Positions 46,355-56,817 are shown, numbered from the stretch's first letter. The stretch: DNA of 64,000 bases from Nereida ignava (GCF_001049735.1 NZ_CVPC01000005.1:372001-436000); one strand, 5' to 3'. Translations and numbers: made by a program. Notes: generated by a model from the letters alone, not told the origin.

Positions 46355-46725
46355 TGCGCGGGTCATGCCTGTGCGGGGGCTGCAGTTTTGAAGTGACTGA
46401 ACCCGTCACGCGAATGGCGGCGTGTCACTGCACACAGTGCCGCAAACAATCGGGCCACTATTGGGCAGCAGGCCAAGTAAGCGACACAGGTATTTCAATC
46501 ACCGGCGCTGTGTCGTGGTTTGCGTCTTCGCAGACAGCACAGCGCGGCTTCTGCCCGACCTGCGGCAGCGTTTTATTTTGGAAACTAGCTGGTGAGCCAA
46601 GCGTTAGTTTCTCGCTTGGGGCCATTGATGGGCCAACCGAGGGTCAGCTTGATGAACACATACACGTAGGCGCCAAGGGCGACTATTACACAATCGCGGA
46701 TGATTTACCGCAAAGGGAGAACTAG
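46354..46725 (+). CDS. GFA-family (formaldehyde-activating-like) zinc protein
   Basis: A 123-residue protein of the GFA fold. Zinc-binding cysteines appear as CLCGGCSFE, CHCTQCRKQSGHYW and FCPTCGS. The founding member condenses formaldehyde with glutathione, though that role is disputed. Here it lies between the regulator and two demethylating flavoenzymes that release one-carbon units, so a part in formaldehyde handling is plausible. The start ATG 46354 is coupled to the regulator stop. Confidence 0.88.
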   Translation: MRGSCLCGGCSFEVTEPVTRMAACHCTQCRKQSGHYWAAGQVSDTGISITGAVSWFASSQTAQRGFCPTCGSVLFWKLAGEPSVSFSLGAIDGPTEGQLDEHIHVGAKGDYYTIADDLPQREN

Positions 46726-46727
46726 AC

Positions 46728-49172
46728 ATGGTGGATTTTCCAACGACAGCGCGGGTTGTTATTATTGGGGGCGGTGTTGTGGGTGTCTCCACACTTTACC
46801 ATCTCGCCAAAGAAGGTTGGACGGACTGTGTGCTTCTTGAAAAGAATGAGCTGACGGCGGGCTCGACATGGCATGCAGCGGGCAACTGCCCCAACTTTGC
46901 GCCCAATTGGGCCGTGATGAACATGCAGCGCTATTCGCTTGAGATGTACCGTGGCCTCGCGGATGAGGTCGACTACCCGATGAATTATCATGTCACGGGT
47001 GCGCTGCGTTTAGGTCACACTAAAGAACGTGCTATGGAGTTTGAAAAAGTTGCTGGACAAGCCCGCGCGATGGGCTTGCAGATGGACATGATCACCCGCG
47101 AGGAGATGAAGGATTATAACCCCTTTGTTGAGACGCATGATCTTGAAGGTATCCTTTGGGACCCGCTTGACGGTGACATTGACCCCGCACAACTGACCCA
47201 AGCGCTGGCCAAAGGTGCGCGAGATTTGGGGGCGAACATCCAGCGCTTTTGTCCAGCGACGGGTGTATCACGTGATGGGGATGAGTGGATCGTTCACACG
47301 GAAAAAGGCGATATCCGCTGTGAGAAAGTTGTGAACGCGGCGGGGTATTATGCAGCGCGTGTAGGCGAGTGGTTCAAGCCTTTCGGTGGCCGCGATGTGC
47401 CGTTGACGGTGATGTCACACCAATATTTTCTGACCGAAGAGATTGACGAGATCAAACAGTGGACCCAGGAAAACGGGCGCAAGACACCGATGATCCGCGA
47501 TGTAGATAGCAGCTATTATCTGCGCCAAGACAAAAATGGTCTGAACCTTGGGCCATATGAATTCAACTGCAAGGCGCATTGGACCACGAAAGAAGATCCA
47601 ATGCCGCACGATTTCAGCTTCCAGCTGTATCCCGATGATCTGGACCGCTTGGAATGGTACATTGAAGACGCGATGGAGCGCGTGCCTTTGCTTGGGACCG
47701 GTGGCGTTGGCCGCAACATTAACGGCCCAATCCCATATGCCCCCGATGGCTTACCGATGATAGGTCCGATGCCTGGCGTGCAAAACGCCTTTGAGGCCCA
47801 CAGCTTTACGTTTGGTATCGTGCAAGGCGGCGGAGCAGGTAAAGTAATGGCCGAATGGCTGATCCACGGAGAGACCTCAAACGATATGTGGGCCGTTGAT
47901 CCGCGCCGCTACACCGCACATGCTGATTTCGACTACAACTTGCAAAAGTCGCTCGAGACTTATGGCCATGAATACGGAATGCATTTCCCGCACAAAGAAT
48001 GGCCTGCAGGGCGTGACAAAAAGCTGTCACCCAATGATGCGACCGTTCGTGCAAACGGCGGCGTCATGGGAGCCTATAACGGCTGGGAGCGTGCGAACTG
48101 GTTTGCCAAAGACGGCGATGATACCTCAATAGAGAGTACAGAAACATGGGACCGCGCAGGTCCATGGGAACCCCGCATCAAAGCTGAAGTAGAAGCGGTG
48201 CGTGACGGTGTCGGTGTTCTGGATTTGCCCGGGTTCTCGCGGTTCATGCTTAAGGGCGAAGGTGCTGCTGAGGCGCTTCGATCCACAATTACGGGCGCGT
48301 TGCCAAAGATTGGCCGGATGAACCTTGCGTATTTCGCAGACACCAAAGGCCGCCTTCTTACTGAGATGTCTGTTGGCCGTTTAGGCGAAGACGAATTTCA
48401 ACTTATCACCGCAGCACCTGCGCAGTGGCATGACTTTGAAGTGCTGCGCGACCGGTTGCCTGATGGTCTTGAGTTGGTGGATATCACAGACGACTATTCG
48501 ACCCTCATTCTGACTGGACCGAAGTCGCGCGAATTGTTGGCTGGCTTGACCGATGGTGATCTGTCGTTGGGGTGGCTAACGATCCAAGATGCAACCGTGG
48601 CTGGTGAACAGGCGCGTTTGATCCGTGTTAGCTTTGCTGGTGAGTTGGGCTGGGAAATTCATGCACCGATGAGCAGTATCAAGGTCATCTATGACGCTGT
48701 GCTTGCCGCCGGTGCAACGCCGTTCGGGATGTATGCCCTTAACAGTATGCGGATCGAAAAAGGTTACCGTGCGTGGAAGGGTGATCTGTCGTCAGACTAC
48801 ACAGTGCTTGAAAGCGGGATGGAGCGTTTTGTGCGCCTCGATAAACCGCAGGACTTCGTGGGCAAAGCGGCTATCGCAGCAGAGCACCAGCAGGGGCGTA
48901 AGAAAGCTTTTGTCACCATGACTGTGGAGGCGGGCGAGCAAGATGCGCCCTATATGGCGCCGGTCTATGCAAATGGTGAAGTGGTCGGTGAAGTCACATC
49001 TGCCGCTTATGGTTATCGGTGTGATCAGGCCATTGCGCTGGGCATGGTTCGCATTGATGCGGCGGTTGCTGGTACTCAGCTTGAGATTGATGTCTTCGGC
49101 AAGCGTATGGCGGCAGTGGTGCAAGAAGATCAGCCCCTTTGGGACCCTGAGAACGCTCGCATTCGCGCGTAG
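46728..49172 (+). CDS. FAD-dependent oxidoreductase with GcvT domain (dimethylglycine/sarcosine dehydrogenase family), copy 1
   Basis: An 814-residue fused enzyme. The N-terminal FAD domain has VVIIGGGVVGVSTLYHLAKEG and STWHAAGN, whose His corresponds to the covalent-flavin histidine of DMGDH and SARDH. The C-terminal ~350 residues are a GcvT-type tetrahydrofolate domain with GELGWEIHAP and MRIEKGYRAWKGDLSSDYT. It should oxidise an N-methyl amine and pass the methyl group to folate. After the His the sequence NCPNFAPNWAVMNMQRYS differs from typical DMGDH, so its substrate may differ from copy 2. Confidence 0.88.
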   Translation: MVDFPTTARVVIIGGGVVGVSTLYHLAKEGWTDCVLLEKNELTAGSTWHAAGNCPNFAPNWAVMNMQRYSLEMYRGLADEVDYPMNYHVTGALRLGHTKERAMEFEKVAGQARAMGLQMDMITREEMKDYNPFVETHDLEGILWDPLDGDIDPAQLTQALAKGARDLGANIQRFCPATGVSRDGDEWIVHTEKGDIRCEKVVNAAGYYAARVGEWFKPFGGRDVPLTVMSHQYFLTEEIDEIKQWTQENGRKTPMIRDVDSSYYLRQDKNGLNLGPYEFNCKAHWTTKEDPMPHDFSFQLYPDDLDRLEWYIEDAMERVPLLGTGGVGRNINGPIPYAPDGLPMIGPMPGVQNAFEAHSFTFGIVQGGGAGKVMAEWLIHGETSNDMWAVDPRRYTAHADFDYNLQKSLETYGHEYGMHFPHKEWPAGRDKKLSPNDATVRANGGVMGAYNGWERANWFAKDGDDTSIESTETWDRAGPWEPRIKAEVEAVRDGVGVLDLPGFSRFMLKGEGAAEALRSTITGALPKIGRMNLAYFADTKGRLLTEMSVGRLGEDEFQLITAAPAQWHDFEVLRDRLPDGLELVDITDDYSTLILTGPKSRELLAGLTDGDLSLGWLTIQDATVAGEQARLIRVSFAGELGWEIHAPMSSIKVIYDAVLAAGATPFGMYALNSMRIEKGYRAWKGDLSSDYTVLESGMERFVRLDKPQDFVGKAAIAAEHQQGRKKAFVTMTVEAGEQDAPYMAPVYANGEVVGEVTSAAYGYRCDQAIALGMVRIDAAVAGTQLEIDVFGKRMAAVVQEDQPLWDPENARIRA

Positions 49173-49188
49173 TTTACTTGGCTTCGGC

Positions 49189-49206
49189 GCGGCCCATTTG
49201 GGCTGC
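49189..49206 (+). other. Hairpin between the two GcvT-domain genes
   Basis: GCGGCCC (49189-49195) pairs with GGGCTGC (49200-49206) around an ATTT loop, followed by a T-rich but interrupted tract. It could be a weak terminator or a processing site that sets different expression of the two enzymes. Confidence 0.4.
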
Positions 49207-49241
49207 GGCTTTCATTTTTATTATCTTTAAGGATCCTTCTG

Positions 49242-51686
49242 ATGAGCTTTCCTGAAAAAGCCCGCGTTGTCATCATTGGCGGTGGCGTAATTGGTTGTTC
49301 TGTCGCCTATCACCTTGCGAAAAAAGGGTGGAAAGACATTGTCTTGCTTGAGCGTAAGCAGCTGACGTCTGGCACAACGTGGCACGCAGCGGGGCTGATT
49401 GCGCAGCTCCGGGCAACGGCTAACATGACGAAATTGGCTAAATATTCCCAAGAACTTTACGGCGAGCTTGAAGCAGAAACTGGTGTTGCTACGGGCTTCA
49501 AACGCTGTGGTTCAATCACGGTTGCGCTGACCGAAGAGCGGCGTGAAGAGATCTACCGCCAAGCTGCAATGGCGCGCGCTTTCGGTGTTGAGGTTGAGGA
49601 AATCTCTAACGAGCGTGTCCAAGAGCTTTACCCGCATATCAACCTCGATGGGGTTGTCGGTGCAGTTTATCTGCCCAAGGACGGGCAGGGCGATCCGGCC
49701 AACATTGCACTCGCGCTAGCTAAGGGCGCGCGTCAGAACGGTGCGCTTATTAAAGAGCGCGTAAAAGTGACTGGCATTGCCAAACAAGGGCAACGTGTCA
49801 CCGGTGTCGATTGGCAAACTGAGGATGGAAATACCGGTCATATCGAAGCAGACATGGTCGTGAACTGCGGTGGCATGTGGGGCCGTGAGGTTGGCAAAAT
49901 GGCTGGCGTTTCGGTGCCGCTTCATGCTTGTGAGCATTTCTATATTGTCACTGAAAACATTCCCGGCATGACGCAGCTGCCCGTCCTGCGGGTGCCAGAC
50001 GAATATGCGTATTACAAAGAAGATGCCGGTAAGATTTTGCTTGGCGCGTTCGAGCCTGAAGCCAAACCTTGGGCGATGGATGGCATTCCTGAGGATTTCG
50101 AATTTGATCAACTGCCCGAGGATTTTGATCATTTTGAGCCAATTTTGGAAAAAGCCGTGGACCGTGTGCCGCTGCTTGCTGAGGCGGGTATTCACACGTT
50201 CTTTAATGGCCCGGAAAGCTTCACGCCCGATGATGCGTATCACCTTGGTCTTGCGCCCGAGTTGGATAATTTCTGGGTAGCATGTGGCTTCAACTCGATT
50301 GGCATTCAGTCTGCTGGTGGGGCGGGTCACGCGCTGGCCGAGTGGATGGATAGCGGTGAAAAACCGTTTGATCTGGGTGATGTGGACATTGCACGGATGC
50401 AGCCGTTTCAGTCGAATGCGAAGTATTTGTATGAGCGTTCTAAAGAAACATTGGGACTGCTTTACAAAGATCACTTTCCGTTCAAACAAAAAGAAACAGC
50501 ACGCGGTGTGCGGCGCTCACCTTTCCATAGCCATATGACAGAACGTGGTGCGGTGATGGGTGAGCTTGCTGGCTGGGAACGCCCCAATTGGTTCGCTCGT
50601 GAGGCGCAGGAGCCTGCGTATGAATATAGCTGGTCGCGTCAAAACTTCTTTGACAATGTCCGCGAAGAGCACATGGCTGTGCGTCAAAACGTGGGCATGT
50701 ACGACATGTCATCATTTGGCAAAATCCGCGTTGAGGGGCCAGATGCCGAGGCGTTCTTGAACTATGTCGCTGGCGGTAATTACTCAGTACCCGTTGGCAA
50801 AATTGTCTATACGCAGTTTTTGAATAACCGCGCTGGTATTGAGGCTGACGTAACTGTGACGCGCCTTGGCGAGACATCCTATTTGGTCGTGACGCCTGCT
50901 GCGACACGTCAGGCGGATCAGGTCTGGCTGATGCGTCACCGTGGTGATTTCAACGTTGTGATCATGGATGTTACTGCCGGTGAAGGTGTGCTGGCAATTA
51001 TGGGGCCGCGCTCTCGTGAGTTGTTGCAGGCTGTATCGCCGAATGATTTCAGCAACGAAGTGAACCCCTTTGGCACGGCCCAAGAAATTGAGATCGGCAT
51101 GGGCCTCGCCCGCGTTCACCGCGTCACATATGTTGGTGAGCTTGGGTGGGAAGTCTATGTCTCTGCGGATCAATGCGGTCATGTTTTTGAGGCGGTCGCT
51201 GAAGCCGGATTTGACCTTGGCGTGCGCCTATGCGGGATGCACATGATGGATACCTGCCGGATTGAGAAAGGCTTCCGGCACTTTGGCCATGACATTACTG
51301 CTGAAGATCATATCCTTGAGGCGGGGCTTGGCTTTGCGGTCAAAAAGGACAAAGAAAACTTCATTGGCCGCGACGCGATTTTGCGCAAACAGGATGCAGG
51401 CCTTGAGAACCGTTTGGTGCAATTCAAACTGAACGATCCAGAGCCGCTGTTGTATCACAACGAGCCTATTTTACGCGATGGTGAGGTGGTTGGATATCTT
51501 TCCTCTGGCGCCTATGGCCACAACGAAGGTGCTGCGATGGGCATGGGCTACGTGCCGTGCAAAGGTGAGACCGCTGCTGAGATGCTCGGTTCAAAATTTG
51601 AGATCGATGTGGCCGGTGTGCGCGTTGAGGCGACAGCACAGATGCAACCTTTCTACGATCCGAAGTCACAACGGGTTAAGGTCTGA
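49242..51686 (+). CDS. FAD-dependent oxidoreductase with GcvT domain (dimethylglycine/sarcosine dehydrogenase family), copy 2
   Basis: An 814-residue paralogue of the preceding gene with the same domain order. The FAD motif is VVIIGGGVIGCSVAYHLAKKGW and the covalent-flavin site TSGTTWHAAGLIAQLR is the canonical DMGDH/SARDH form. The folate domain shows VGELGWEVYVS and CRIEKGFRHFGHDI. It is therefore the better candidate for true dimethylglycine or sarcosine dehydrogenase. AAGGATCC precedes ATG 49242. The exact substrate is not shown by sequence. Confidence 0.9.
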   Translation: MSFPEKARVVIIGGGVIGCSVAYHLAKKGWKDIVLLERKQLTSGTTWHAAGLIAQLRATANMTKLAKYSQELYGELEAETGVATGFKRCGSITVALTEERREEIYRQAAMARAFGVEVEEISNERVQELYPHINLDGVVGAVYLPKDGQGDPANIALALAKGARQNGALIKERVKVTGIAKQGQRVTGVDWQTEDGNTGHIEADMVVNCGGMWGREVGKMAGVSVPLHACEHFYIVTENIPGMTQLPVLRVPDEYAYYKEDAGKILLGAFEPEAKPWAMDGIPEDFEFDQLPEDFDHFEPILEKAVDRVPLLAEAGIHTFFNGPESFTPDDAYHLGLAPELDNFWVACGFNSIGIQSAGGAGHALAEWMDSGEKPFDLGDVDIARMQPFQSNAKYLYERSKETLGLLYKDHFPFKQKETARGVRRSPFHSHMTERGAVMGELAGWERPNWFAREAQEPAYEYSWSRQNFFDNVREEHMAVRQNVGMYDMSSFGKIRVEGPDAEAFLNYVAGGNYSVPVGKIVYTQFLNNRAGIEADVTVTRLGETSYLVVTPAATRQADQVWLMRHRGDFNVVIMDVTAGEGVLAIMGPRSRELLQAVSPNDFSNEVNPFGTAQEIEIGMGLARVHRVTYVGELGWEVYVSADQCGHVFEAVAEAGFDLGVRLCGMHMMDTCRIEKGFRHFGHDITAEDHILEAGLGFAVKKDKENFIGRDAILRKQDAGLENRLVQFKLNDPEPLLYHNEPILRDGEVVGYLSSGAYGHNEGAAMGMGYVPCKGETAAEMLGSKFEIDVAGVRVEATAQMQPFYDPKSQRVKV

Positions 51687-51710
51687 GATAATTCAGTGTA
51701 GAGGCGGGGC

Positions 51711-52358
51711 ATGAATGATACCTATGCCCCGCCCGATATCCCGCTAGAGATTTTACATGACGATCATGAGATTGTCGTGGTGAACAAACCTGAGGGTTTG
51801 TTGAGTGTTCCCGGCAAGGGCGAACATCTGGCTGATTGCCTTGAGGCGCGGGTCCGTGCGGTGTTTCCAACAGCGTTGACGGTCCACCGGCTTGATCGCG
51901 ACACGAGTGGCGTCATGGTGTGGGCGCTGACGCCTTATGCCCAACGTCATATCAATCTACAGTTTGAAAAACGCCGCCCCAAAAAGACGTATGTTGCGCG
52001 GGTGCATGGCAGTGTTGAGGGGGACGAGGGCACTGTAGATTTGCCGATGATCGTCGATTGGCCCAACCGCCCGCTACAGAAGATTTGTCATGAGATGGGC
52101 AAGCCTGCGGTCACCAATTGGAAAGTGATTAAGCGCTTGGACGGCGAGACGCGGCTGCGCATGTTCCCGCAAACGGGCCGGTCTCACCAGTTGCGCGTTC
52201 ACTGCCTTAGCATGGGAAATCCGATTATTGGCGACCCGTTTTATGCGCCTGAAACAGCGGCAGAATATCCACGGATGATGCTGCATTCAGAGGTGTTGGA
52301 ATTGCACCATCCAGACGGTGGGCAGCGTCACCGTTTCCGCGCAAAGGTCCCATTTTAG
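51711..52358 (+). CDS. RluA-family pseudouridine synthase
   Basis: A 215-residue RNA pseudouridine synthase. The catalytic aspartate is in TVHRLDRDTSGVMVWAL, and RMFPQTGRSHQLRVHCLSMGNPIIGD is the second signature. No S4 domain is present, so it is a short RluA type acting on rRNA or tRNA. The start ATG 51711 follows a GAGGCGGGG stretch 24 bases after the GcvT-domain gene. Confidence 0.9.
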   Translation: MNDTYAPPDIPLEILHDDHEIVVVNKPEGLLSVPGKGEHLADCLEARVRAVFPTALTVHRLDRDTSGVMVWALTPYAQRHINLQFEKRRPKKTYVARVHGSVEGDEGTVDLPMIVDWPNRPLQKICHEMGKPAVTNWKVIKRLDGETRLRMFPQTGRSHQLRVHCLSMGNPIIGDPFYAPETAAEYPRMMLHSEVLELHHPDGGQRHRFRAKVPF

Positions 52359-52382
52359 GCAGTGGCAATAGGCGTAACGAAA

Positions 52383-52411
52383 AAGGCCCCGCATGTTGCG
52401 AGGCCTTCTTT
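52383..52411. terminator. Bidirectional terminator between rluA-type and aldehyde dehydrogenase genes
   Basis: AAGGCC and GGCCTT (with inner CGCA/TGCG) form a hairpin at 52383-52406. T-runs follow in both directions (TTCTTTTTG on plus, TTTTT on minus), so it can end both convergent genes. Confidence 0.88.
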
Positions 52412-52429
52412 TTGTTTCGAGCGCAGTGC

Positions 52430-53854
52430 CTATTCGGCGACAAATCCGGACAGTGCTTTGACTTCAAGGAATTCATGCAGACCGAACGCACCACCTTCGC
52501 GGCCATTGCCTGACTGCTTGTAGCCGCCAAAAGGCGAGCCTTGAGCAAAGCCTTTGCCGTTGGTTTCAACCATACCTGAGCGCAGTTGACGACCCACGCG
52601 CATACGCTTTGCATCGTCCGAGCTTTGCACATAGTTGGTAAGACCGTAGACAGTGTCATTTGCCAGTGCGACAGCTTCTTCTTCGGTGTCAAACGGGATG
52701 ATTGACAGCACAGGGCCAAAAATTTCGGTCCGCGCAATTTCCATGTCGTTGTTCACATCAGCAAAAACTGTCGGGCGAACAAAATAGCCGCGGTTCAAGC
52801 CGTCTGGGCGACCTGTGCCACCAGCGACGAGGCGCGCTTCTTTCTTGCCAATCTCGATCAGGTCTTGGATTTTGGTGAACTGTGCTTCTGACACGACGGG
52901 GCCGATGTGCTCGCCTTCTTCAGATGCAGGGCCGACACGTGTTGCTTCTGCTGTTGCTGCGGCTTGGATGACTGCTTCATCATAGCGGCTGCGTTCGACA
53001 AGCATACGTGTGGGGGCGTTACATGATTGGCCGGAGTTGCGGAAACAGCGTGCCGCTCCGCGGTTTACAGCATCTTCGTCTGCATCGGCGAAAATGATGT
53101 TTGCACCTTTGCCGCCCAATTCAAGGCTGACCCGCTTGAGAGTGTCAGCAGCGGCTTTTGAAATTGCGATACCTGCGCGTGATGAGCCTGTGAAGCTGAC
53201 CATGTCCACATCAGGGTGGCATGAAAGCTGTGAGCCAACGCCGGGCCCATCCCCGTTCACCAAGTTGAACACGCCGGCAGGAAAGCCCGCTTCATGCATG
53301 AATTCAGCGAACAAAATACCCGACAGCGGGGATACTTCGGATGGTTTCAGCACAACTGTACAGCCGGTCGCGATGGCGGGGATCACTTTTAGGATGATCT
53401 GGTTCATTGGCCAGTTCCAAGGCGTGATCAACGCACAAACGCCAATCGGCTCCAGAAGTGTAGCCTCGGTTGGTGTGTGCATTTTTTCAAATTCAAACCC
53501 GTCAAAGGCTTTCAAGAAGCCGTCGATGTGCCATGTGCCGGCGCCAATTTGCTGAACGCGCGCAAGTTGCTGCGGTGCGCCCATCTCGGTTGAGATTGCT
53601 TGGGCCATGTCTTCGGCGCGGGACACGTAAATGTCGCGGAACTTTTGCAACAATGCCACGCGGTCAGCTTTGTCTGTTTGGGACCAGGCGGGAAATGCGG
53701 CTTTCGCTGCTGCGACTGCTGCATCTGTGTCAGCCTGATCACCGATGGCGATCGTGGCGCATACTTCCTCGGTTGAGGGGTTGATGACATCCATCGTTGC
53801 AGCACTGTTGGGGGCGACCCATTGACCGTTGATGTAGAATTCCTGAGTGTTCAT
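52430..53854 (-). CDS. NAD(P)-dependent aldehyde dehydrogenase
   Basis: A 474-residue ALDH-superfamily enzyme. The catalytic cysteine is in CFRNSGQSCNAPTRML and the general-base glutamate in LELGGKGANII. The nucleotide-binding FTGSSRAGI and C-terminal FGGYKQSGNGREGG are typical. It resembles broad-specificity or betaine-aldehyde-like members, and a role with the adjacent methylamine-type cluster is possible but the gene is convergent, not in that operon. Confidence 0.92.
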   Translation of the reverse strand: MNTQEFYINGQWVAPNSAATMDVINPSTEEVCATIAIGDQADTDAAVAAAKAAFPAWSQTDKADRVALLQKFRDIYVSRAEDMAQAISTEMGAPQQLARVQQIGAGTWHIDGFLKAFDGFEFEKMHTPTEATLLEPIGVCALITPWNWPMNQIILKVIPAIATGCTVVLKPSEVSPLSGILFAEFMHEAGFPAGVFNLVNGDGPGVGSQLSCHPDVDMVSFTGSSRAGIAISKAAADTLKRVSLELGGKGANIIFADADEDAVNRGAARCFRNSGQSCNAPTRMLVERSRYDEAVIQAAATAEATRVGPASEEGEHIGPVVSEAQFTKIQDLIEIGKKEARLVAGGTGRPDGLNRGYFVRPTVFADVNNDMEIARTEIFGPVLSIIPFDTEEEAVALANDTVYGLTNYVQSSDDAKRMRVGRQLRSGMVETNGKGFAQGSPFGGYKQSGNGREGGAFGLHEFLEVKALSGFVAE

Positions 53855-53922
53855 TTTGCGCTCCCTGACGGCCTAAATTTTGTGCACACTGTCACGAGGA
53901 GGCGGGTTCGTTCAAGCCTCAG

Positions 53923-54504
53923 TTACGTCACTAACATGCGGGTTCCGACCTTTACGTGTGGATAAAGCATTTGCATGTGATCATTGCGCAGTTTGATGCA
54001 GCCAGTCTCATAGGCCAGCCCAATTGACCACGGTATGTTGGTGCCGTGAATGCGGTAGTATGTGGGGCGCCCGTTCACTGCCATGTAAAGCGCTGCCGCG
54101 CCCATGGGGTTACGCGGATCGCCGCCATCAAGCCCGCCTTTGTATTGAGCATAAAGATCTGGCCGTCGTTTGAGCATACCGGGCGTCGGGGTCCAGCGGG
54201 GCCATTCAGCTTTGCGGTGAATTGTGGCGCGACCTCTGAAATCAAGGCCTTGTTCGCCCAAGGAAACGCCCACGCGCCACGCCACACCACGCTTGCGAAT
54301 ATGAAAAAGCTGAAATCGGTCTGACAACACCCGAATACTGCCTACGCGCCACGAGGCAGGGACTTTAACCATCGCGGGTTTGAAATGCTCTTCCAGCTCG
54401 TACGCGCCATTCGGGTCTTTCGCTGCACGCTTAAAGAACGCCGCAGCAGGAGAAGCTACAAGCAAGGCAGGTGATGCAAAAAGAAAAGATCGCCGAGAAA
54501 TCAT
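53923..54504 (-). CDS. Periplasmic L,D-transpeptidase (YkuD)
   Basis: A 193-residue precursor with an RR-containing signal peptide (SRRSFLFASPALLVASPAAA), suggesting Tat export. The YkuD active site is IHGTNIPWSIGLAYETGCIKLRNDH with catalytic His and Cys. It should form 3-3 peptidoglycan cross-links or attach lipoproteins. ATG 54504 is chosen since it begins the signal peptide; an upstream ATG at 54612 adds 36 residues that overlap the pnp terminator. Confidence 0.88.
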   Translation of the reverse strand: MISRRSFLFASPALLVASPAAAFFKRAAKDPNGAYELEEHFKPAMVKVPASWRVGSIRVLSDRFQLFHIRKRGVAWRVGVSLGEQGLDFRGRATIHRKAEWPRWTPTPGMLKRRPDLYAQYKGGLDGGDPRNPMGAAALYMAVNGRPTYYRIHGTNIPWSIGLAYETGCIKLRNDHMQMLYPHVKVGTRMLVT

Positions 54505-54610
54505 AACAAGACACCGTTTACGCTTTCTATGGTTAACATAAGGCAAAATGCGGGCGCAAAACGAAAGCCGCCGCATCACAAAATTTTGCCTCAGACAGCG
54601 ACCAGATAAC

Positions 54611-54640
54611 AAAAAGCCCCACTATTTCTAGCGGGGCTTT
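54611..54640 (-). terminator. Rho-independent terminator of pnp
   Basis: AAAGCCCC (54613-54620) and GGGGCTTT (54633-54640) form an 8-bp stem, followed on the minus strand by a T-run. It lies 27 bases after the pnp stop. Confidence 0.9.
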
Positions 54641-54666
54641 GAGATGATTAAGCGGTGAGAAAGAAT

Positions 54667-56817
54667 TTACTCTTCTTCGTCGCCTTTTTTCTTTTTCGGC
54701 TCTTCTTTGATCTCTTCTCCAGTTGCTTGATCCACAACTTTCATAGAAAGGCGAACCTTGCCGCGGTCATCAAAGCCCAGCAGTTTGACTTTTACTTCCT
54801 GGCCCTCTTTGAGGACGTCGGATGGGTGGTTCAAACGGCGGTTTTCGATTTGGCTGACGTGTACCAAGCCATCGCGCTTACCAAAGAAGTTCACGAACGC
54901 ACCGAAGTCGACGATTTTGACGACTGTACCGGTGTAGACCGCGTTCACTTCTGGCTCTGCCACGATGGAATAGATCATGTCGTAGGCTTTTTGGATGGCT
55001 TCTGCGTTTGCAGAGGCGATCTTGATGATGCCGTCATCGTTGATGTCGACTTTAGCGCCGGATGTTTCAACGATTTCACGGATCACTTTACCACCAGAAC
55101 CGATGACCTCACGGATTTTATCCGTTGGGACCTGCATTGTTTCAATGCGCGGTGCGTGAGCAGAGAATTCACTCGCGCCAGACAGCGCTTTGTTCATCTC
55201 GCCAAGGATATGCATACGACCGTCTTTCGCTTGGTCGAGTGCTTTTTCCATGATCTCAGGTGTGATGCCTGCGACTTTGATGTCCATCTGAAGTGATGTG
55301 ATGCCTTTTTCGGTACCCGCCACTTTGAAGTCCATATCGCCAAGGTGATCTTCGTCCCCAAGGATATCGGTCAGGATCGCGTATGATCCGTCATCTTCAA
55401 GAACGAGGCCCATCGCCACACCAGCAACAGCTGATTTAAGCGGCACGCCAGCGTCCATCATGGACAAAGAGCCACCACAAACTGACGCCATTGAAGACGA
55501 ACCGTTTGATTCAGTGATCTCAGACACAACGCGCACAGTGTACGGGAAGTCTGTTGCAGCTGGCAGAACAGCCTGAAGAGCACGCCATGCAAGTTTACCG
55601 TGACCGATTTCGCGGCGGCCGGGAGGGCCAAAGCGGCCAACTTCACCAACGGAATAGGGAGGGAAGTTATAGTGCAGCAAGAAGTTCGACTTATACATGC
55701 CCTGAAGGCTGTCGATCATCTGCTCGTCATCGCCTGTGCCCAAAGTGGTCACAACCAAGCCTTGTGTCTCGCCGCGTGTAAACAGGGCTGAGCCGTGTGT
55801 ACGTGGCAAGAAGCCAGTTTCACAAACGATGTCGCGGACTTCATCCGTACGACGACCATCAATGCGCTTGCCGTTTTTCACAACATCACCGCGCAGAACG
55901 CCACTTTCGAGTTTCTTGAGCGCTGTGCCAAGGTTCTCGTCTGCGAGCTGCTCTTCTGACAGGCTTGCTTTGATTTCTTCTTTGACGGCGGCAACAGCGG
56001 TTGTGCGCTCTTGCTTGTCACCGATCGCATATGCCGCGCGCATTTTCTCTTCGCCAGCGGCTTTAACTGCTGCGAACAAATCGCTGTAGTCAGGTGCCTG
56101 GAAGTCAAACGGCTCTTTGGCGCAATCTTCAGCCAAAGCAATGATCAGATCGATCGCTGGTTGGATTTGCTCGTGAGCAAATTTCACAGCGCCAAGCATC
56201 TCGGCTTCAGTAAGCTCGTAAGCTTCTGATTCAACCATCATCACAGCGTCTTTTGTGCCAGCAACAACCAGATCAAGGCGTTGATCAGGGTTGTTCTTTA
56301 GATCGTGCATATCGTCGATCTCTGGGTTCAAGATGTAATCGCCATCTTCATAACCGACGCGGCACGCAGCGATTGGGCCCATGAATGGAGCACCAGAAAT
56401 GGTCAGCGCAGCAGATGCCGCGATCATTGCAACCATGTCGGGGTCGTTCACGCCGTCGTGCGACAGAACAGTACAGATCACCAGAACTTCGTTTTTGAAG
56501 CCAGGAACAAACAACGGACGGATGGGACGGTCGATCAGGCGCGATGTCAGTGTTTCTTTTTCTGTTGGGCGGGCTTCGCGTTTGAAAAAGCCACCGGGGA
56601 CTTTACCAGCAGCGTAGTATTTCTCGTTGTAGTGCACTGTCAGCGGGAAGAAGTCTTGGCCCGGCTTTTGTGCTTTTGCGAAGGTGACGTTCGCCATTAC
56701 GGATGTCTCACCGTAAGTAGCGATAACAGAACCATCAGCTTGGCGAGCAACTTTGCCTGTCTCAAGCGTGAGGGTTTCTTCACCCCATTGGATAGATTTT
56801 TTCGTGACGTTAAACAT
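54667..56817 (-). CDS. pnp: Polyribonucleotide nucleotidyltransferase
   Basis: PNPase is a phosphorolytic 3'-5' exoribonuclease of the RNA degradosome. The 716-residue protein has two RNase PH domains ([25 protein letters not shown] in the first, [15 protein letters not shown] in the second), then a KH domain ([17 protein letters not shown]) and an S1 domain ([16 protein letters not shown]), ending in a Lys/Glu-rich tail. The start follows AGGAAA. It lies downstream of rpsO, the classic neighbour. Confidence 0.97.
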   Translation of the reverse strand: MFNVTKKSIQWGEETLTLETGKVARQADGSVIATYGETSVMANVTFAKAQKPGQDFFPLTVHYNEKYYAAGKVPGGFFKREARPTEKETLTSRLIDRPIRPLFVPGFKNEVLVICTVLSHDGVNDPDMVAMIAASAALTISGAPFMGPIAACRVGYEDGDYILNPEIDDMHDLKNNPDQRLDLVVAGTKDAVMMVESEAYELTEAEMLGAVKFAHEQIQPAIDLIIALAEDCAKEPFDFQAPDYSDLFAAVKAAGEEKMRAAYAIGDKQERTTAVAAVKEEIKASLSEEQLADENLGTALKKLESGVLRGDVVKNGKRIDGRRTDEVRDIVCETGFLPRTHGSALFTRGETQGLVVTTLGTGDDEQMIDSLQGMYKSNFLLHYNFPPYSVGEVGRFGPPGRREIGHGKLAWRALQAVLPAATDFPYTVRVVSEITESNGSSSMASVCGGSLSMMDAGVPLKSAVAGVAMGLVLEDDGSYAILTDILGDEDHLGDMDFKVAGTEKGITSLQMDIKVAGITPEIMEKALDQAKDGRMHILGEMNKALSGASEFSAHAPRIETMQVPTDKIREVIGSGGKVIREIVETSGAKVDINDDGIIKIASANAEAIQKAYDMIYSIVAEPEVNAVYTGTVVKIVDFGAFVNFFGKRDGLVHVSQIENRRLNHPSDVLKEGQEVKVKLLGFDDRGKVRLSMKVVDQATGEEIKEEPKKKKGDEEE

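Noticed and set aside
49189-49241. Glycine riboswitch upstream of the second GcvT-domain gene
   Set aside because: Only about 70 bases separate the genes, too short for a glycine aptamer, and only a simple hairpin is seen.
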